From Clostridiales bacterium (lineage in GTDB: Bacteria; Bacillota_A; Clostridia; Oscillospirales; Oscillospiraceae), in contig DXUR01000101.1 of NCBI GenBank assembly GCA_019417795.1, positions 1 through 7,994 of the forward strand: DNA of 7,994 bases. The letters run 5' to 3'. Under the pieces are notes generated by a model. That model did not search any database, had not been told where the DNA came from, and worked only from the letters and a program-made list of their open reading frames with translations. Positions 1 to 6,291 of the stretch are shown piece after piece; the first letter of the stretch is position 1, and the number at the start of each line of letters is the position of its first letter. Position numbers and translations under genes: made by a program.

Positions 1-327
1 TATGAGGACTATAAAGCTGAAATTCTGGACGAAGATGAATACAGTCAGCTAAAGGAGCATTACATAGCAGAAAAGCAGCGGCTGGAACATGAACTGCAAA
101 AGCAGCGTCAGCGCGCATTGGAACTGGAAAAGAGAATCAAAATCTGTGATGCGCAGATGGAACGGATGCGTGGGTTTCTGAATCAAAGTGAGTTTGATGA
201 AGAACTGGTGCACGAACTTATTAAGAAAATCTATGTGGGAATGGACAATTCTGTGGAGGTCGAATTTAAGTGCAGCGACCCCTATCAGGAAGTGCTTGCA
301 ATCATGTCGGAGGTTCAGAATGAATGA
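1..327 (+). CDS. Large serine recombinase, C-terminal fragment (5' end outside window)
   Basis: The frame is open from the first base and reads 108 residues before a TGA at 325-327. The start, catalytic domain and zinc ribbon lie upstream of the window. What is visible is a charged heptad-like segment (about residues 15-60, rich in Glu, Lys, Gln and Leu), as in the coiled coil of large serine recombinases. It is followed by a short tail ending in a V-E-V-E-F-K-C strand. The next gene, a complete large serine recombinase, ends in the same way (M-K-V-E-F-N-C), which supports the family assignment. In this family the coiled coil mediates synapsis of attachment sites and controls direction. The gene overlaps the next by 8 bases, so the two are probably translated together as a recombinase pair. 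It is cut only by the window edge and shows no sign of being a pseudogene. Confidence 0.85.
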   Translation, partial: YEDYKAEILDEDEYSQLKEHYIAEKQRLEHELQKQRQRALELEKRIKICDAQMERMRGFLNQSEFDEELVHELIKKIYVGMDNSVEVEFKCSDPYQEVLAIMSEVQNE

Positions 328-1915
328 TAAAATTGCAATCTATCTCCGCTTATCATTGGCAGACGGAGATTTGAAAAAGGGCAGCAAGGATGAAAGTAAC
401 AGCATTGAGAACCAACGGATGCTGCTCCACGATTACATTGGAAAGCAGGAAGATTTATTTGGCGAGATTGTAGAATATGTAGATGATGGCTATACTGGAA
501 CAAATTTTAATCGTCCGGCTTTTCAGAAAATGATCGTGGATTTGAAGCAGGGCAATATAAAAGTCATCATGGTAAAGGATTTATCCCGCCTTGGTCGTGA
601 CTATATCGGTGTTGGTGATTACATTGAGCAGATTTTTCCGTTGATGGGAGTTCGGTTTATTGCTGTGAATAATTCCTTTGACAGCATGAAACTGAACAAC
701 GGAACGCCGGGAATCGAAGTGGCAGTCAGCAATCTGGTGAATAATATGTATAGCCGGGATATTGCGAAAAAGGTTCGGGCTGCTCTGGAAACGAACTGGA
801 AGAACGGAAAAGCCACCTGCACGAATGTTCCTTTCGGATATGTGTGGAACAAGAAAGGCGGACAGCGGTGGGAGATTGACCCGGAGGCCGCAGCTAGCGT
901 GAAAAAAGTATTTGAACTGGCATTGTCTGGCCGCAATACAACGCAGATCGCCTACGGCATGAACGAATTAAATCTTCCTACGCCGGGATTGTATGCGAAA
1001 CGAAAAAATCTGCTGATGGGCAGTAATCCTATTATTGCTCCGGACAGTGAAATGCTGTGGAATGCGGCAATCGTGTGGAGAATCCTTAGACGGTATGAAT
1101 ACACGGGCGCGCTGGTTATGGGGAGAAGAAAGAAAATTGACGTAAACACTACATCTATTCGGACACTCCCGGAGGACAAGTGGATCATTGCAGAAAATGC
1201 ACATGAGGCCATCGTGACAAAAGATGAATACTATCAGGCACAGAAAGCGATCCGTAACGTAACCCCAATTCAGTATAAGGTAGGCGATGATTTCGCCTTA
1301 AAAGGGAAGATTTGCTGCGGAAACTGCAAACGGCAGCTTCGACACGAAAAGCAGTATGGAGAAATGGTTTTTTGCTGTGGCTATAAAAGGGCGGCAGGAA
1401 AGTTCTCTAAATGCTACGGCGGCTATTACAGAGAATACTCTGTAAACGCAAAAGTGGCTCGTGCGATAAAAACTGTGTTCTATGCGCTGGATGTGGTAAA
1501 TCAGGGAATGCAGGAAAAGCAGTCTATCACGGTGCGCTGCATGGATATTGAGGACTTGGAAAAGCAAGCAGAAGCCATTCGAGTGGAGCAGATTAAACTG
1601 TATGAATTGTATGCGGACGGTGTACTGCTGCGGGATGCGTACATAGAAAAGAAAAAGGTTCTTTCGGAAAAACTGGCTACATTGCAGGATAGCATACGGA
1701 TAGAAAAGGAAGAACAGGAGTGTGCCGATGAATTGGATGAAGAAATCCGCGCCCTGACAAAGCAGGCCAGCGAGAAAACGTACATCGGTGGGCTGACAAA
1801 AGAGTGTGTGGATGCTTTTGTCAGCATGGTTTATCTGTATGATGATCAGACGATGAAAGTTGAGTTTAACTGTGAAGATGTGATTCGGAGAGCATTGGAA
1901 AAGTATGGCGCATAA
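320..1915 (+). CDS. Large serine recombinase (site-specific integrase/excisionase), complete
   Basis: This 531-aa protein should cut and rejoin DNA at attachment sites through a phosphoserine link. Residues 5-150 form the resolvase-type catalytic domain: Y-L-R-L-S places the nucleophile at Ser12 with Arg10, and D-L-S-R-L-G-R-D at 87-94 is the catalytic helix motif. Residues about 165-310 are the 'recombinase' DNA-binding domain. A zinc ribbon follows, with cysteines at 332/333, 336, 352/353 and 365. Residues about 410-485 are a coiled coil, and the C-terminus ends in the same V-E-F strand as the upstream partner. The start at 320 is chosen because GGAGG (309-313) lies 6 bases upstream and the protein begins directly at the catalytic strand. 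The longer in-frame start at 188 would add 44 residues read out of frame from the neighbouring gene. No frameshift is seen, so it looks functional. The target site cannot be told from the sequence. Confidence 0.95.
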   Translation: MNDKIAIYLRLSLADGDLKKGSKDESNSIENQRMLLHDYIGKQEDLFGEIVEYVDDGYTGTNFNRPAFQKMIVDLKQGNIKVIMVKDLSRLGRDYIGVGDYIEQIFPLMGVRFIAVNNSFDSMKLNNGTPGIEVAVSNLVNNMYSRDIAKKVRAALETNWKNGKATCTNVPFGYVWNKKGGQRWEIDPEAAASVKKVFELALSGRNTTQIAYGMNELNLPTPGLYAKRKNLLMGSNPIIAPDSEMLWNAAIVWRILRRYEYTGALVMGRRKKIDVNTTSIRTLPEDKWIIAENAHEAIVTKDEYYQAQKAIRNVTPIQYKVGDDFALKGKICCGNCKRQLRHEKQYGEMVFCCGYKRAAGKFSKCYGGYYREYSVNAKVARAIKTVFYALDVVNQGMQEKQSITVRCMDIEDLEKQAEAIRVEQIKLYELYADGVLLRDAYIEKKKVLSEKLATLQDSIRIEKEEQECADELDEEIRALTKQASEKTYIGGLTKECVDAFVSMVYLYDDQTMKVEFNCEDVIRRALEKYGA

Positions 1916-1944
1916 CCGCATAGAAACAGTGAGGTGAGCAAAAA

Positions 1945-1998
1945 GAATGCCCGTCTGGTTGAGAGGATTCGCAAATCTTCTCGATCAGGCGGGTATTT
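1945..1998 (+). ncRNA. Long RNA hairpin, 25 uninterrupted base pairs, candidate structured RNA
   Basis: Positions 1945-1969 pair with 1974-1998 with no mismatch or bulge, closing a 4-base CGCA loop. Six of the 25 pairs are G-U wobbles (1945/1998, 1949/1994, 1954/1989, 1958/1985, 1960/1983, 1965/1978). On the other strand these would be A-C mismatches, so the fold is good only as + strand RNA. This argues that it is transcribed rather than being a DNA operator. It begins 29 bases after the recombinase stop and could be the 3' UTR of that mRNA or the start of a separate small RNA. An AGGTGA-type ribosome site (about 1932-1937) precedes an ATG at 1947 that would be buried in the stem. It resembles no Rfam family I can name. 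Confidence 0.6.
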
Positions 1999-2004
1999 CA
2001 TTAC

Positions 2005-2041
2005 GTGGGAATGGTTATGCCTACATTTTCTACATAAGCCA
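2005..2041 (+). ncRNA. Possible H-type pseudoknot competing with the downstream terminator
   Basis: GTGGG (2005-2009) can pair with CCTAC (2020-2024), one pair being G-U, leaving a 10-base loop. Eight of those loop bases (2012-2019) can pair with 2033-2041, leaving G2038 bulged. This is the geometry of an H-type pseudoknot: a 2-base first loop and an 8-base last loop (2025-2032). The 3' strand of the second stem is also most of the left arm of the terminator-like hairpin (2033-2044), so the two folds exclude each other, as in pseudoknot riboswitches or attenuators. The pairings are seen by eye only. Any ligand or protein partner is unknown. Confidence 0.35.
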
Positions 2042-2096
2042 CAGACAGCACCCCGGTGTGATCCGAAGTGCAGCTGTGGCTTATGCGGGATTTTTT
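2033..2096 (+). terminator. Terminator-like hairpin after the recombinase and structured RNA
   Basis: A perfect 12-bp inverted repeat (CATAAGCCACAG at 2033-2044 and CTGTGGCTTATG at 2074-2085) encloses 29 bases. Within these, GCAC (2048-2051) can pair with GTGC (2068-2071) to extend the stem across an internal loop. A run of six T follows at 2091-2096 on the + strand only. The T run starts 5 bases after the stem instead of directly, so termination may be incomplete. It would stop + strand transcripts before they run antisense through the XRE gene. The dyad is perfect in DNA as well, so a protein-binding role is possible. Confidence 0.55.
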
Positions 2097-2121
2097 GTTA
2101 TATGGTCAACGGGTTACAAAA

Positions 2122-2463
2122 TCAGATTCCCAAACCGTACAGGATTGCTTTCAGCTCTTTTACCATCCGGGTCAGAATTTCCTGTTCGATTTCATTGCAG
2201 TCCAAGAGCAGACGGTGAATTTCGGAATTTGAGGTTGAAGTCGAGTGCATCAAACTATCTACCAGCAAATCATCAGTCGATACGTCAAGAGCATTGGCAA
2301 TATCAACCAAGGCATCAAGACTTGGGCGTTTGATAGCGGATTCAATTACGCTAATATGTTTTCGTGTCATGTTAAGCTGCTCTCCCAGGGCCTCTTGCGT
2401 GATACCAGCTTGTTTTCGGGCATTTGAAATGCGCTTGCCCAAAGCTTTATAATCAGTAGCCAT
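2122..2463 (-). CDS. XRE-family helix-turn-helix transcriptional regulator
   Basis: This 113-aa protein has a Cro/cI-type HTH domain over residues about 7-66. The first HTH helix is I-T-Q-E-A-L-G-E-Q-L (21-30), the recognition helix is around T-R-K-H-I-S-V-I-E-S (33-42), and the family-typical R-P-S-L-D-A-L-V-D-I-A-N-A-L follows (47-60). Residues 80-113 form a Leu/Ile-rich helix that may serve dimerisation. The start at 2463 is supported by AAGGAGA (2471-2477, read on the - strand) 7 bases upstream. It is transcribed divergently from the ATPase-recombinase operon. The nested palindromes between them (2601-2648) are its most likely operator, so it is probably the element's own repressor and an autoregulator. 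Its targets are inferred, not shown. Confidence 0.93.
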   Translation of the reverse strand: MATDYKALGKRISNARKQAGITQEALGEQLNMTRKHISVIESAIKRPSLDALVDIANALDVSTDDLLVDSLMHSTSTSNSEIHRLLLDCNEIEQEILTRMVKELKAILYGLGI

Positions 2464-2470
2464 GTGCTTT

Positions 2471-2495
2471 TCTCCTTATGATTACCCGCATAAGG
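2471..2495 (-). promoter_or_regulatory. XRE ribosome binding site partly inside a leader hairpin
   Basis: In the XRE leader, read on the - strand, CCTTATG (2495-2489) can pair with CATAAGG (2480-2474) around an 8-base loop. The last bases of the 3' arm, AAGG, are the first part of the AAGGAGA ribosome binding site (2477-2471). The 7-bp stem could therefore mask the site and limit translation of the regulator. Alternatively, it is a small DNA dyad near the transcription start. Confidence 0.4.
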
Positions 2496-2502
2496 CAGTA
2501 CA

Positions 2503-2531
2503 ATTATCTCGCATGATGTTGGGCAGAGCAA
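2503..2531 (-). promoter_or_regulatory. Promoter for the XRE gene
   Basis: Read on the - strand, the -35 is TTGCTC (2531-2526), the spacer is 17 bases, and the -10 is GATAAT (2508-2503, one mismatch to consensus). The predicted start of transcription lies near 2495, giving a leader of about 30 bases before the ATG at 2463. Confidence 0.55.
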
Positions 2532-2547
2532 CTCTATATCAAAGGTT

Positions 2548-2592
2548 CTAAGACCGCAAAGGGACACACGGCTAACTGCTCTGTGGTCTTAG
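2548..2592. repeat. 11-bp inverted repeat in the divergent control region
   Basis: CTAAGACCGCA (2548-2558) faces TGTGGTCTTAG (2582-2592), with ten Watson-Crick pairs and one G-U if folded, around a 23-base centre. It lies just upstream of the XRE -35 and 8 bases before the nested palindromes. It is not followed by a T run, so it is not a terminator. It could be a second operator, part of a replication origin, or a recombinase site. Confidence 0.5.
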
Positions 2593-2600
2593 GATATTTT

Positions 2601-2648
2601 GCTACCCATCAGGTAGCAAAAAGCAACTCATGCTACCTGATGGGTAGC
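2601..2648. repeat. Nested palindromes: perfect 17-bp inverted repeat with palindromic arms, likely operator
   Basis: GCTACCCATCAGGTAGC (2601-2617) and its exact reverse complement GCTACCTGATGGGTAGC (2632-2648) flank a 14-base gap. Each arm is itself a dyad of GCTACC and GGTAGC around 5 bases. The left dyad extends to 10-bp arms through flanking TTTT (2597-2600) and AAAA (2618-2621). The dyad centres (2609 and 2640) are 31 bases apart, close to three helical turns, so two dimers could sit on the same DNA face and cooperate. The right dyad abuts the weak -35 region of the ATPase promoter. The simplest reading is a paired operator for the XRE protein. Iteron-like sites for the RepA-like ATPase are an alternative. 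Confidence 0.75.
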
Positions 2649-2676
2649 AGTCAAAACGCAACAAATGCTTTATAAT
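2648..2676 (+). promoter_or_regulatory. Promoter for the ATPase-recombinase operon
   Basis: A perfect TATAAT -10 lies at 2671-2676. At 17-base spacing the -35 would be CAGTCA (2648-2653), matching only three of six consensus bases and touching the right operator dyad. The good -10 with a poor -35 fits either activation or tight repression by a protein bound at 2632-2648. The predicted start of transcription is near 2683, about 30 bases before the ATG at 2714. Confidence 0.6.
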
Positions 2677-2713
2677 AGAAGTGGGAAAAGACTGCGAATA
2701 GGAAGGTAAGACG

Positions 2714-3691
2714 ATGGCAGACAAGATAGAAAAAGGAATTCTTACATTATATAGTGATGTACAGGCAACTTCTGTTCGCTGGTTGTGGTATCCATTCATT
2801 GCAGTGGGAAAGATAACATTGCTACAAGGCGATCCCGGCGATGGAAAATCAACCATGATGATGAATCTGATTGCGGAACTTTCTAAGGGTGGGAAAACAC
2901 CGGATGGAAAGCCTGTTGGGATGCCGCAAAGGATTATCTACCAGTGTTCGGAAGATGGAGTATCAGATACCATTAAACCCAGACTGGAAAGATGCGGCGC
3001 AGATTGTAGAAAAGTAGCTTTTATCAATGAAGAAACATACAGTGGCCTAACGTTGGATGATGAGCGTATCCGTCAGGCAATCATTGAATTTCGCCCACGG
3101 CTTGTAGTTATAGACCCGATTCAGGCGTATTTAGGAAGTGATTCTGACCTCCAGATTGCAGGGAGAGCCAGAAAACTGATGCAGCGTCTCGGAATGTGGG
3201 CTTCAGTATATGATTGTGCCATTGTGCTGATTGGTCATCTCAATAAGAAAGAGGGAACGAAAGGTCTGTACCGAAGTCTTGGCAGCATAGATGTGGTTGC
3301 TGCTGCGCGAAGTGTTTTGCAGGTGGAGCGTGACCAGGAAGATACAGATATTCGTATTGTCCGGCAAATAAAAAACAGTTTGGCTCCGTCTGATGGAGAA
3401 ATTCGGTTTTCTATAACAGCAGAGATGGGTTTTCAATGGTTGGAGTGCAAGAGCACATTCGTTTCATCGGAACAACCGGAAGTGCCGGAATTTGAGTCAA
3501 AAACAGAAAAGGCAGCATATCTGATAAAAAAGTTGCTTTCTGATGGCGATATGAGAGCAAGAGAAATCTATATGCGGATGAAAGATGAAGGAATCAGCCG
3601 CAGAACCGCAGAAAATACGAAGAAAGAACTCGGTATCCGAAGTTATCGGAAGATGCGACAGTGGTATTGGAGTATCAATACGGGAGAATGA
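2714..3691 (+). CDS. RepA-like / AAA_25 RecA-fold ATPase (putative replicative helicase)
   Basis: This 325-aa protein has a RecA-type ATPase core. Walker A is G-D-P-G-D-G-K-S-T at 39-47, Walker B is L-V-V-I-D at 130-134, and I-G-H-L-N-K at 173-178 is the sensor-like motif. The family (AAA_25) includes RepA, the hexameric helicase of plasmid RSF1010, so unwinding DNA during replication of the element is the likely role. Residues about 262-325 (from K-T-E-K-A-A-Y-L to the end) look like a winged helix for DNA binding. Ribosome site GGAAGG (2701-2706) is 7 bases before the ATG. It is the first gene of an operon, with the recombinase starting 10 bases after its stop. No primase or initiator is visible nearby, so a recombination-mediator ATPase is also possible. 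Confidence 0.88.
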   Translation: MADKIEKGILTLYSDVQATSVRWLWYPFIAVGKITLLQGDPGDGKSTMMMNLIAELSKGGKTPDGKPVGMPQRIIYQCSEDGVSDTIKPRLERCGADCRKVAFINEETYSGLTLDDERIRQAIIEFRPRLVVIDPIQAYLGSDSDLQIAGRARKLMQRLGMWASVYDCAIVLIGHLNKKEGTKGLYRSLGSIDVVAAARSVLQVERDQEDTDIRIVRQIKNSLAPSDGEIRFSITAEMGFQWLECKSTFVSSEQPEVPEFESKTEKAAYLIKKLLSDGDMRAREIYMRMKDEGISRRTAENTKKELGIRSYRKMRQWYWSINTGE

Positions 3692-3701
3692 GGAAAAGTA
3701 C

Positions 3702-5540
3702 ATGATTATCGGTGAAGTAGAAGCAGTAGACCGTAAGCAAAAAATCAGAGACCGCTATAAGGGTGTAGATATATCGGAATTGGAGGTCATTCCCGCCAAA
3801 ATCATAGAGGATCTGGAAACGAGTTCTGTGATTCGGCGTGTGGCAGCATATATCCGTGTTTCCACCGATAATGATGAACAGACTTCTTCGTATGAACTTC
3901 AGAAAAACTATTATACGGATTATATTCAGGCACAGCCGGGATGGGTGTTTGTCGGAATCTATGCGGATGAGGGTATCAGCGGCACATCTCTGGAACATCG
4001 GAAAGGGATGCAGCAGTTGATTGAGGACTGCAAGGCAGGCAAGATTGACCTCGTTCTTACAAAATCCATTGCCCGTTTCGCTCGAAATATCGTTGACTGC
4101 CTTTCTGTGATTGAACTTCTGAAAAATCTCAATCCGCCTGTGGGTGTGAAATTTGAAGCGGATAATATCTATACGTTGGACAGCAATGGACGCATGATTT
4201 TGACGATTCTGGCATCTGTGGCAGAGGAAGAATCGCATTCCAAATCTATCATTATGAACTGGTCGATTGATCGGCGGTTCAGCCGTGGCCTGTTCCTGAC
4301 CCCTGCATTGCTTGGATACGATAAAGACGAGGAAGGAAACCTTGTAATTAACCCGGAGGAAGCGCAGACGGTAAAGGTGATTTACTACCTGTACCTGAAT
4401 GGATATTCGCTTACGGAGATCGCAACCCTTTTGATGGAGTATAGCCGTAAGACGAAGTTGGGGCGTGTGGAGTGGAATCCCGGTACACTTGCAGGTGTTT
4501 TGGCAAATGAGCGTCATTGTGGTGATGTACTGGCGAGAAAGACCTTTACACCGAACTTTTTGACGCATAAATCAAAGAAAAACAATAATGACCGGACACA
4601 GTACAGGCAGAAGAATCACCATGAAGCCATTGTTTCCAGAGAAGTTTTCAATGCAGCCAATCATCTGCGGGCATCCCGCAATTATTCAAAGAAAAACAGA
4701 CCCTTGCCCGTGTTAAGCGTGGTTGAAGATGGGATTTTGCGAGGATATGTGCCTTTTGATAAGGATTGGACAGGTTTTTCGGCAGAAGAATACAGGGAAG
4801 CCTCTGAAAGCGTGATGAAAGAACCGAATGCCACTGCTGCTGCGGATGTGAAAAAACGTCTTGATCTGACGGGCTATGAAGTAGTCAGGGCGCAGTATTT
4901 TTCTACCATGCAGAATCCGGCCATGACGATTTCTAATGGACGATTGCGATTTAACACAGCTTGCTTAAAAAAGTTTGAAAATGTGGAATATGTGGAGCTG
5001 CTGTTAAATTCTGTTGAACGCTGCATTGCCATTCGCCCCTGTAACAAGAATAATCCAAACGCGATCCGTTGGGGCAGACTGAAAGAGGGACGTTGGTGTG
5101 CAAGCACTTTGGGCTGTCGTGGACTTGCAAAGACTTTATTTGACATCATGGAATGGGATGAGGATTTGCGTTATCGGTTTCGGGGTCAGTTTTTGGAACA
5201 GGGCGATAACAAAATGATGCTGTTCGCATTTGATGAGCCTGAAATGATTAAGGTGGAAGAAATTGTTCTGCCTCCAAAGGAAAACACCGAAGAAGATGAG
5301 GGCGAAACGGTCAAAAAGAAGATTTACATTTTCCCACCAGAGTGGGCTGGAACATTTGGACAGCCGATTACAAGTATTGCGCAGGTGGGTATCTTACGGC
5401 AGGAGCATTATGCCGGAAACTGGGATGTATTTCGTCCTGCGTCGGAGATAGAGGAAATGAACACATTTACGGCAGAAAGTCTAAATAAGTTGCTCCATGA
5501 AGCGGAGAAGATAATGGAAGGATGGACTGATTATAGATGA
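3702..5540 (+). CDS. Large serine recombinase with atypical C-terminal domain replacing the zinc ribbon
   Basis: This 612-aa protein starts with a conserved-looking extension (about 1-45, including G-V-D-I-S-E-L-E-V-I-P-A-K). The resolvase catalytic domain follows (46-185): Y-I-R-V-S-T-D gives Arg52 and nucleophile Ser54, and T-K-S-I-A-R-F-A-R-N at 120-129 is the catalytic helix. The recombinase DNA-binding domain covers about 200-325. No CxxC zinc ribbon follows. Residues 390-517 instead form a domain containing F-N-T-A-C, C-N, I-R-W, M-E-W-D and R-Y-R-F-R-G. After an acidic linker comes a short F-P-P-E-W-A-G-T-F-G motif (544-553). Both parts recur in the next gene. The start at 3702 has AGGA (3691-3694) upstream. 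The in-frame start at 3585 would overlap the ATPase gene by more than 100 bases and is rejected. The 3' end overlaps the next gene by ATGA. Confidence 0.94.
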   Translation: MIIGEVEAVDRKQKIRDRYKGVDISELEVIPAKIIEDLETSSVIRRVAAYIRVSTDNDEQTSSYELQKNYYTDYIQAQPGWVFVGIYADEGISGTSLEHRKGMQQLIEDCKAGKIDLVLTKSIARFARNIVDCLSVIELLKNLNPPVGVKFEADNIYTLDSNGRMILTILASVAEEESHSKSIIMNWSIDRRFSRGLFLTPALLGYDKDEEGNLVINPEEAQTVKVIYYLYLNGYSLTEIATLLMEYSRKTKLGRVEWNPGTLAGVLANERHCGDVLARKTFTPNFLTHKSKKNNNDRTQYRQKNHHEAIVSREVFNAANHLRASRNYSKKNRPLPVLSVVEDGILRGYVPFDKDWTGFSAEEYREASESVMKEPNATAAADVKKRLDLTGYEVVRAQYFSTMQNPAMTISNGRLRFNTACLKKFENVEYVELLLNSVERCIAIRPCNKNNPNAIRWGRLKEGRWCASTLGCRGLAKTLFDIMEWDEDLRYRFRGQFLEQGDNKMMLFAFDEPEMIKVEEIVLPPKENTEEDEGETVKKKIYIFPPEWAGTFGQPITSIAQVGILRQEHYAGNWDVFRPASEIEEMNTFTAESLNKLLHEAEKIMEGWTDYR

Positions 5541-6241
5541 ATGAAGAAAACACAACAATCATGCCGCCAGAGAAGGAGATTGTGCAGGATGATAGAGACG
5601 CACGGGCGGAAGAACTGGAAAGTGCCTTTTCGTATGATGGCTACCAGGTCGTGCGAAAGGAACTGTTCGCCCATCTGCGTGACCCGGCAATCGTGATTCG
5701 TAAAGATAGTATCACATTCAATACAGCCTGTATCACAGGGCTGGAGGATGTGGTCTACGTTCATGTCATGTTCAACAATGATTTGAAGCGTATCGTTGTT
5801 CGTGGGTGTAATGAAAATGACAAGGACGCTCTGCGTTGGTGCGTGGCAAAACCGGATAAGCGCAAAAGCCGGAAGATGTCCTGCAAGCCATTTGCGACTT
5901 TAGTTTATCAAGAAATGGGATGGGACAGCGAGTGCCGATATAAAATGTTAGGGTATAGGATTACATTTGAGGGTGAAACTTTGTATGTTTTTGATCTTCT
6001 TGTGCCAGAAATTTTCCATGAGGGACAGAGAAGAAAAAAGAATGCAGCAGATTCGCAGGATAATACTGCAGCAACAAAATCTGTGGATAGCCGCAAAGGA
6101 TTCTACCCAGATGATATTGTGGGAACTTTTGGTGTGCCTGTGGAAGAACACCGAAAAGAATCTGAAGTCCAGCAAATGGATGGGTATGTGTCAATGGGGA
6201 TTCTGACAGGAAAGATCGTTCCTGAAGCTGGAAAGGACTAA
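5537..6241 (+). CDS. Recombinase-companion protein: free-standing copy of the recombinase C-terminal domain
   Basis: This 234-aa protein has no recognised catalytic motif. Residues 35-160 align without large gaps to residues 390-515 of the upstream recombinase, at roughly 30% identity by eye. Shared points include G-Y-x-V-V-R at the start, F-N-T-A-C (61-65), V-x-Y-V, I-x-x-R-x-C-N (86-92), A-x-R-W (98-101), M-x-W-D (127-130), R-Y (134-135) and P-E. Near the C-terminus Y-P-D-D-I-V-G-T-F-G-V-P (190-201) matches the recombinase's P-P-E-W-A-G-T-F-G-Q-P, so the homology covers both modules. A basic linker lies between. The gene overlaps the recombinase stop by 4 bases (ATGA), so translation is coupled and the proteins are probably made together. 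A role as an accessory subunit or directionality factor is inference. The family is unknown to me. Confidence 0.88.
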   Translation: MNEENTTIMPPEKEIVQDDRDARAEELESAFSYDGYQVVRKELFAHLRDPAIVIRKDSITFNTACITGLEDVVYVHVMFNNDLKRIVVRGCNENDKDALRWCVAKPDKRKSRKMSCKPFATLVYQEMGWDSECRYKMLGYRITFEGETLYVFDLLVPEIFHEGQRRKKNAADSQDNTAATKSVDSRKGFYPDDIVGTFGVPVEEHRKESEVQQMDGYVSMGILTGKIVPEAGKD

Positions 6242-6291
6242 TTGCCGGTTGCATAAGGGAATAGTCTGTCCATTTGCGGGAGGTGAGCAGT

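Noticed and set aside
188..319. Longer start for the second recombinase, adding 44 residues.
   Set aside because: This stretch is the preceding recombinase read out of frame. The start at 320 has GGAGG and begins at the catalytic strand.
1298..1921. Long open frame on the - strand within the second recombinase (and similar - strand frames at 3675-4568 and elsewhere).
   Set aside because: They are antisense to clearly homologous recombinase sequence, lack ribosome sites, and translate to no recognisable domain.
1949..1994. tRNA or tRNA-like gene at the strong hairpin.
   Set aside because: It is one continuous stem with a 4-base loop, with no D, anticodon or T arms and no CCA end.
1947..2333. 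Open frame of 128 codons after the second recombinase, preceded by a good AGGTGA ribosome site.
   Set aside because: Its 5' part is the 25-bp hairpin and its 3' part runs antisense through the well-supported XRE gene. Its translation looks like no protein I know. An overlapping frame starting at TTG 1934 has the same problems. A short leader peptide from 1947 cannot be fully excluded.
2601..2648. CRISPR-like repeats in the GCTACC array.
   Set aside because: There are only two inverted dyads 31 bases apart, with no direct repeat-spacer series and no cas genes.
3585..3701. Longer start for the third recombinase, adding 39 residues.
   Set aside because: It lies inside the winged-helix end of the ATPase gene. 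The ATG at 3702 has its own ribosome site.
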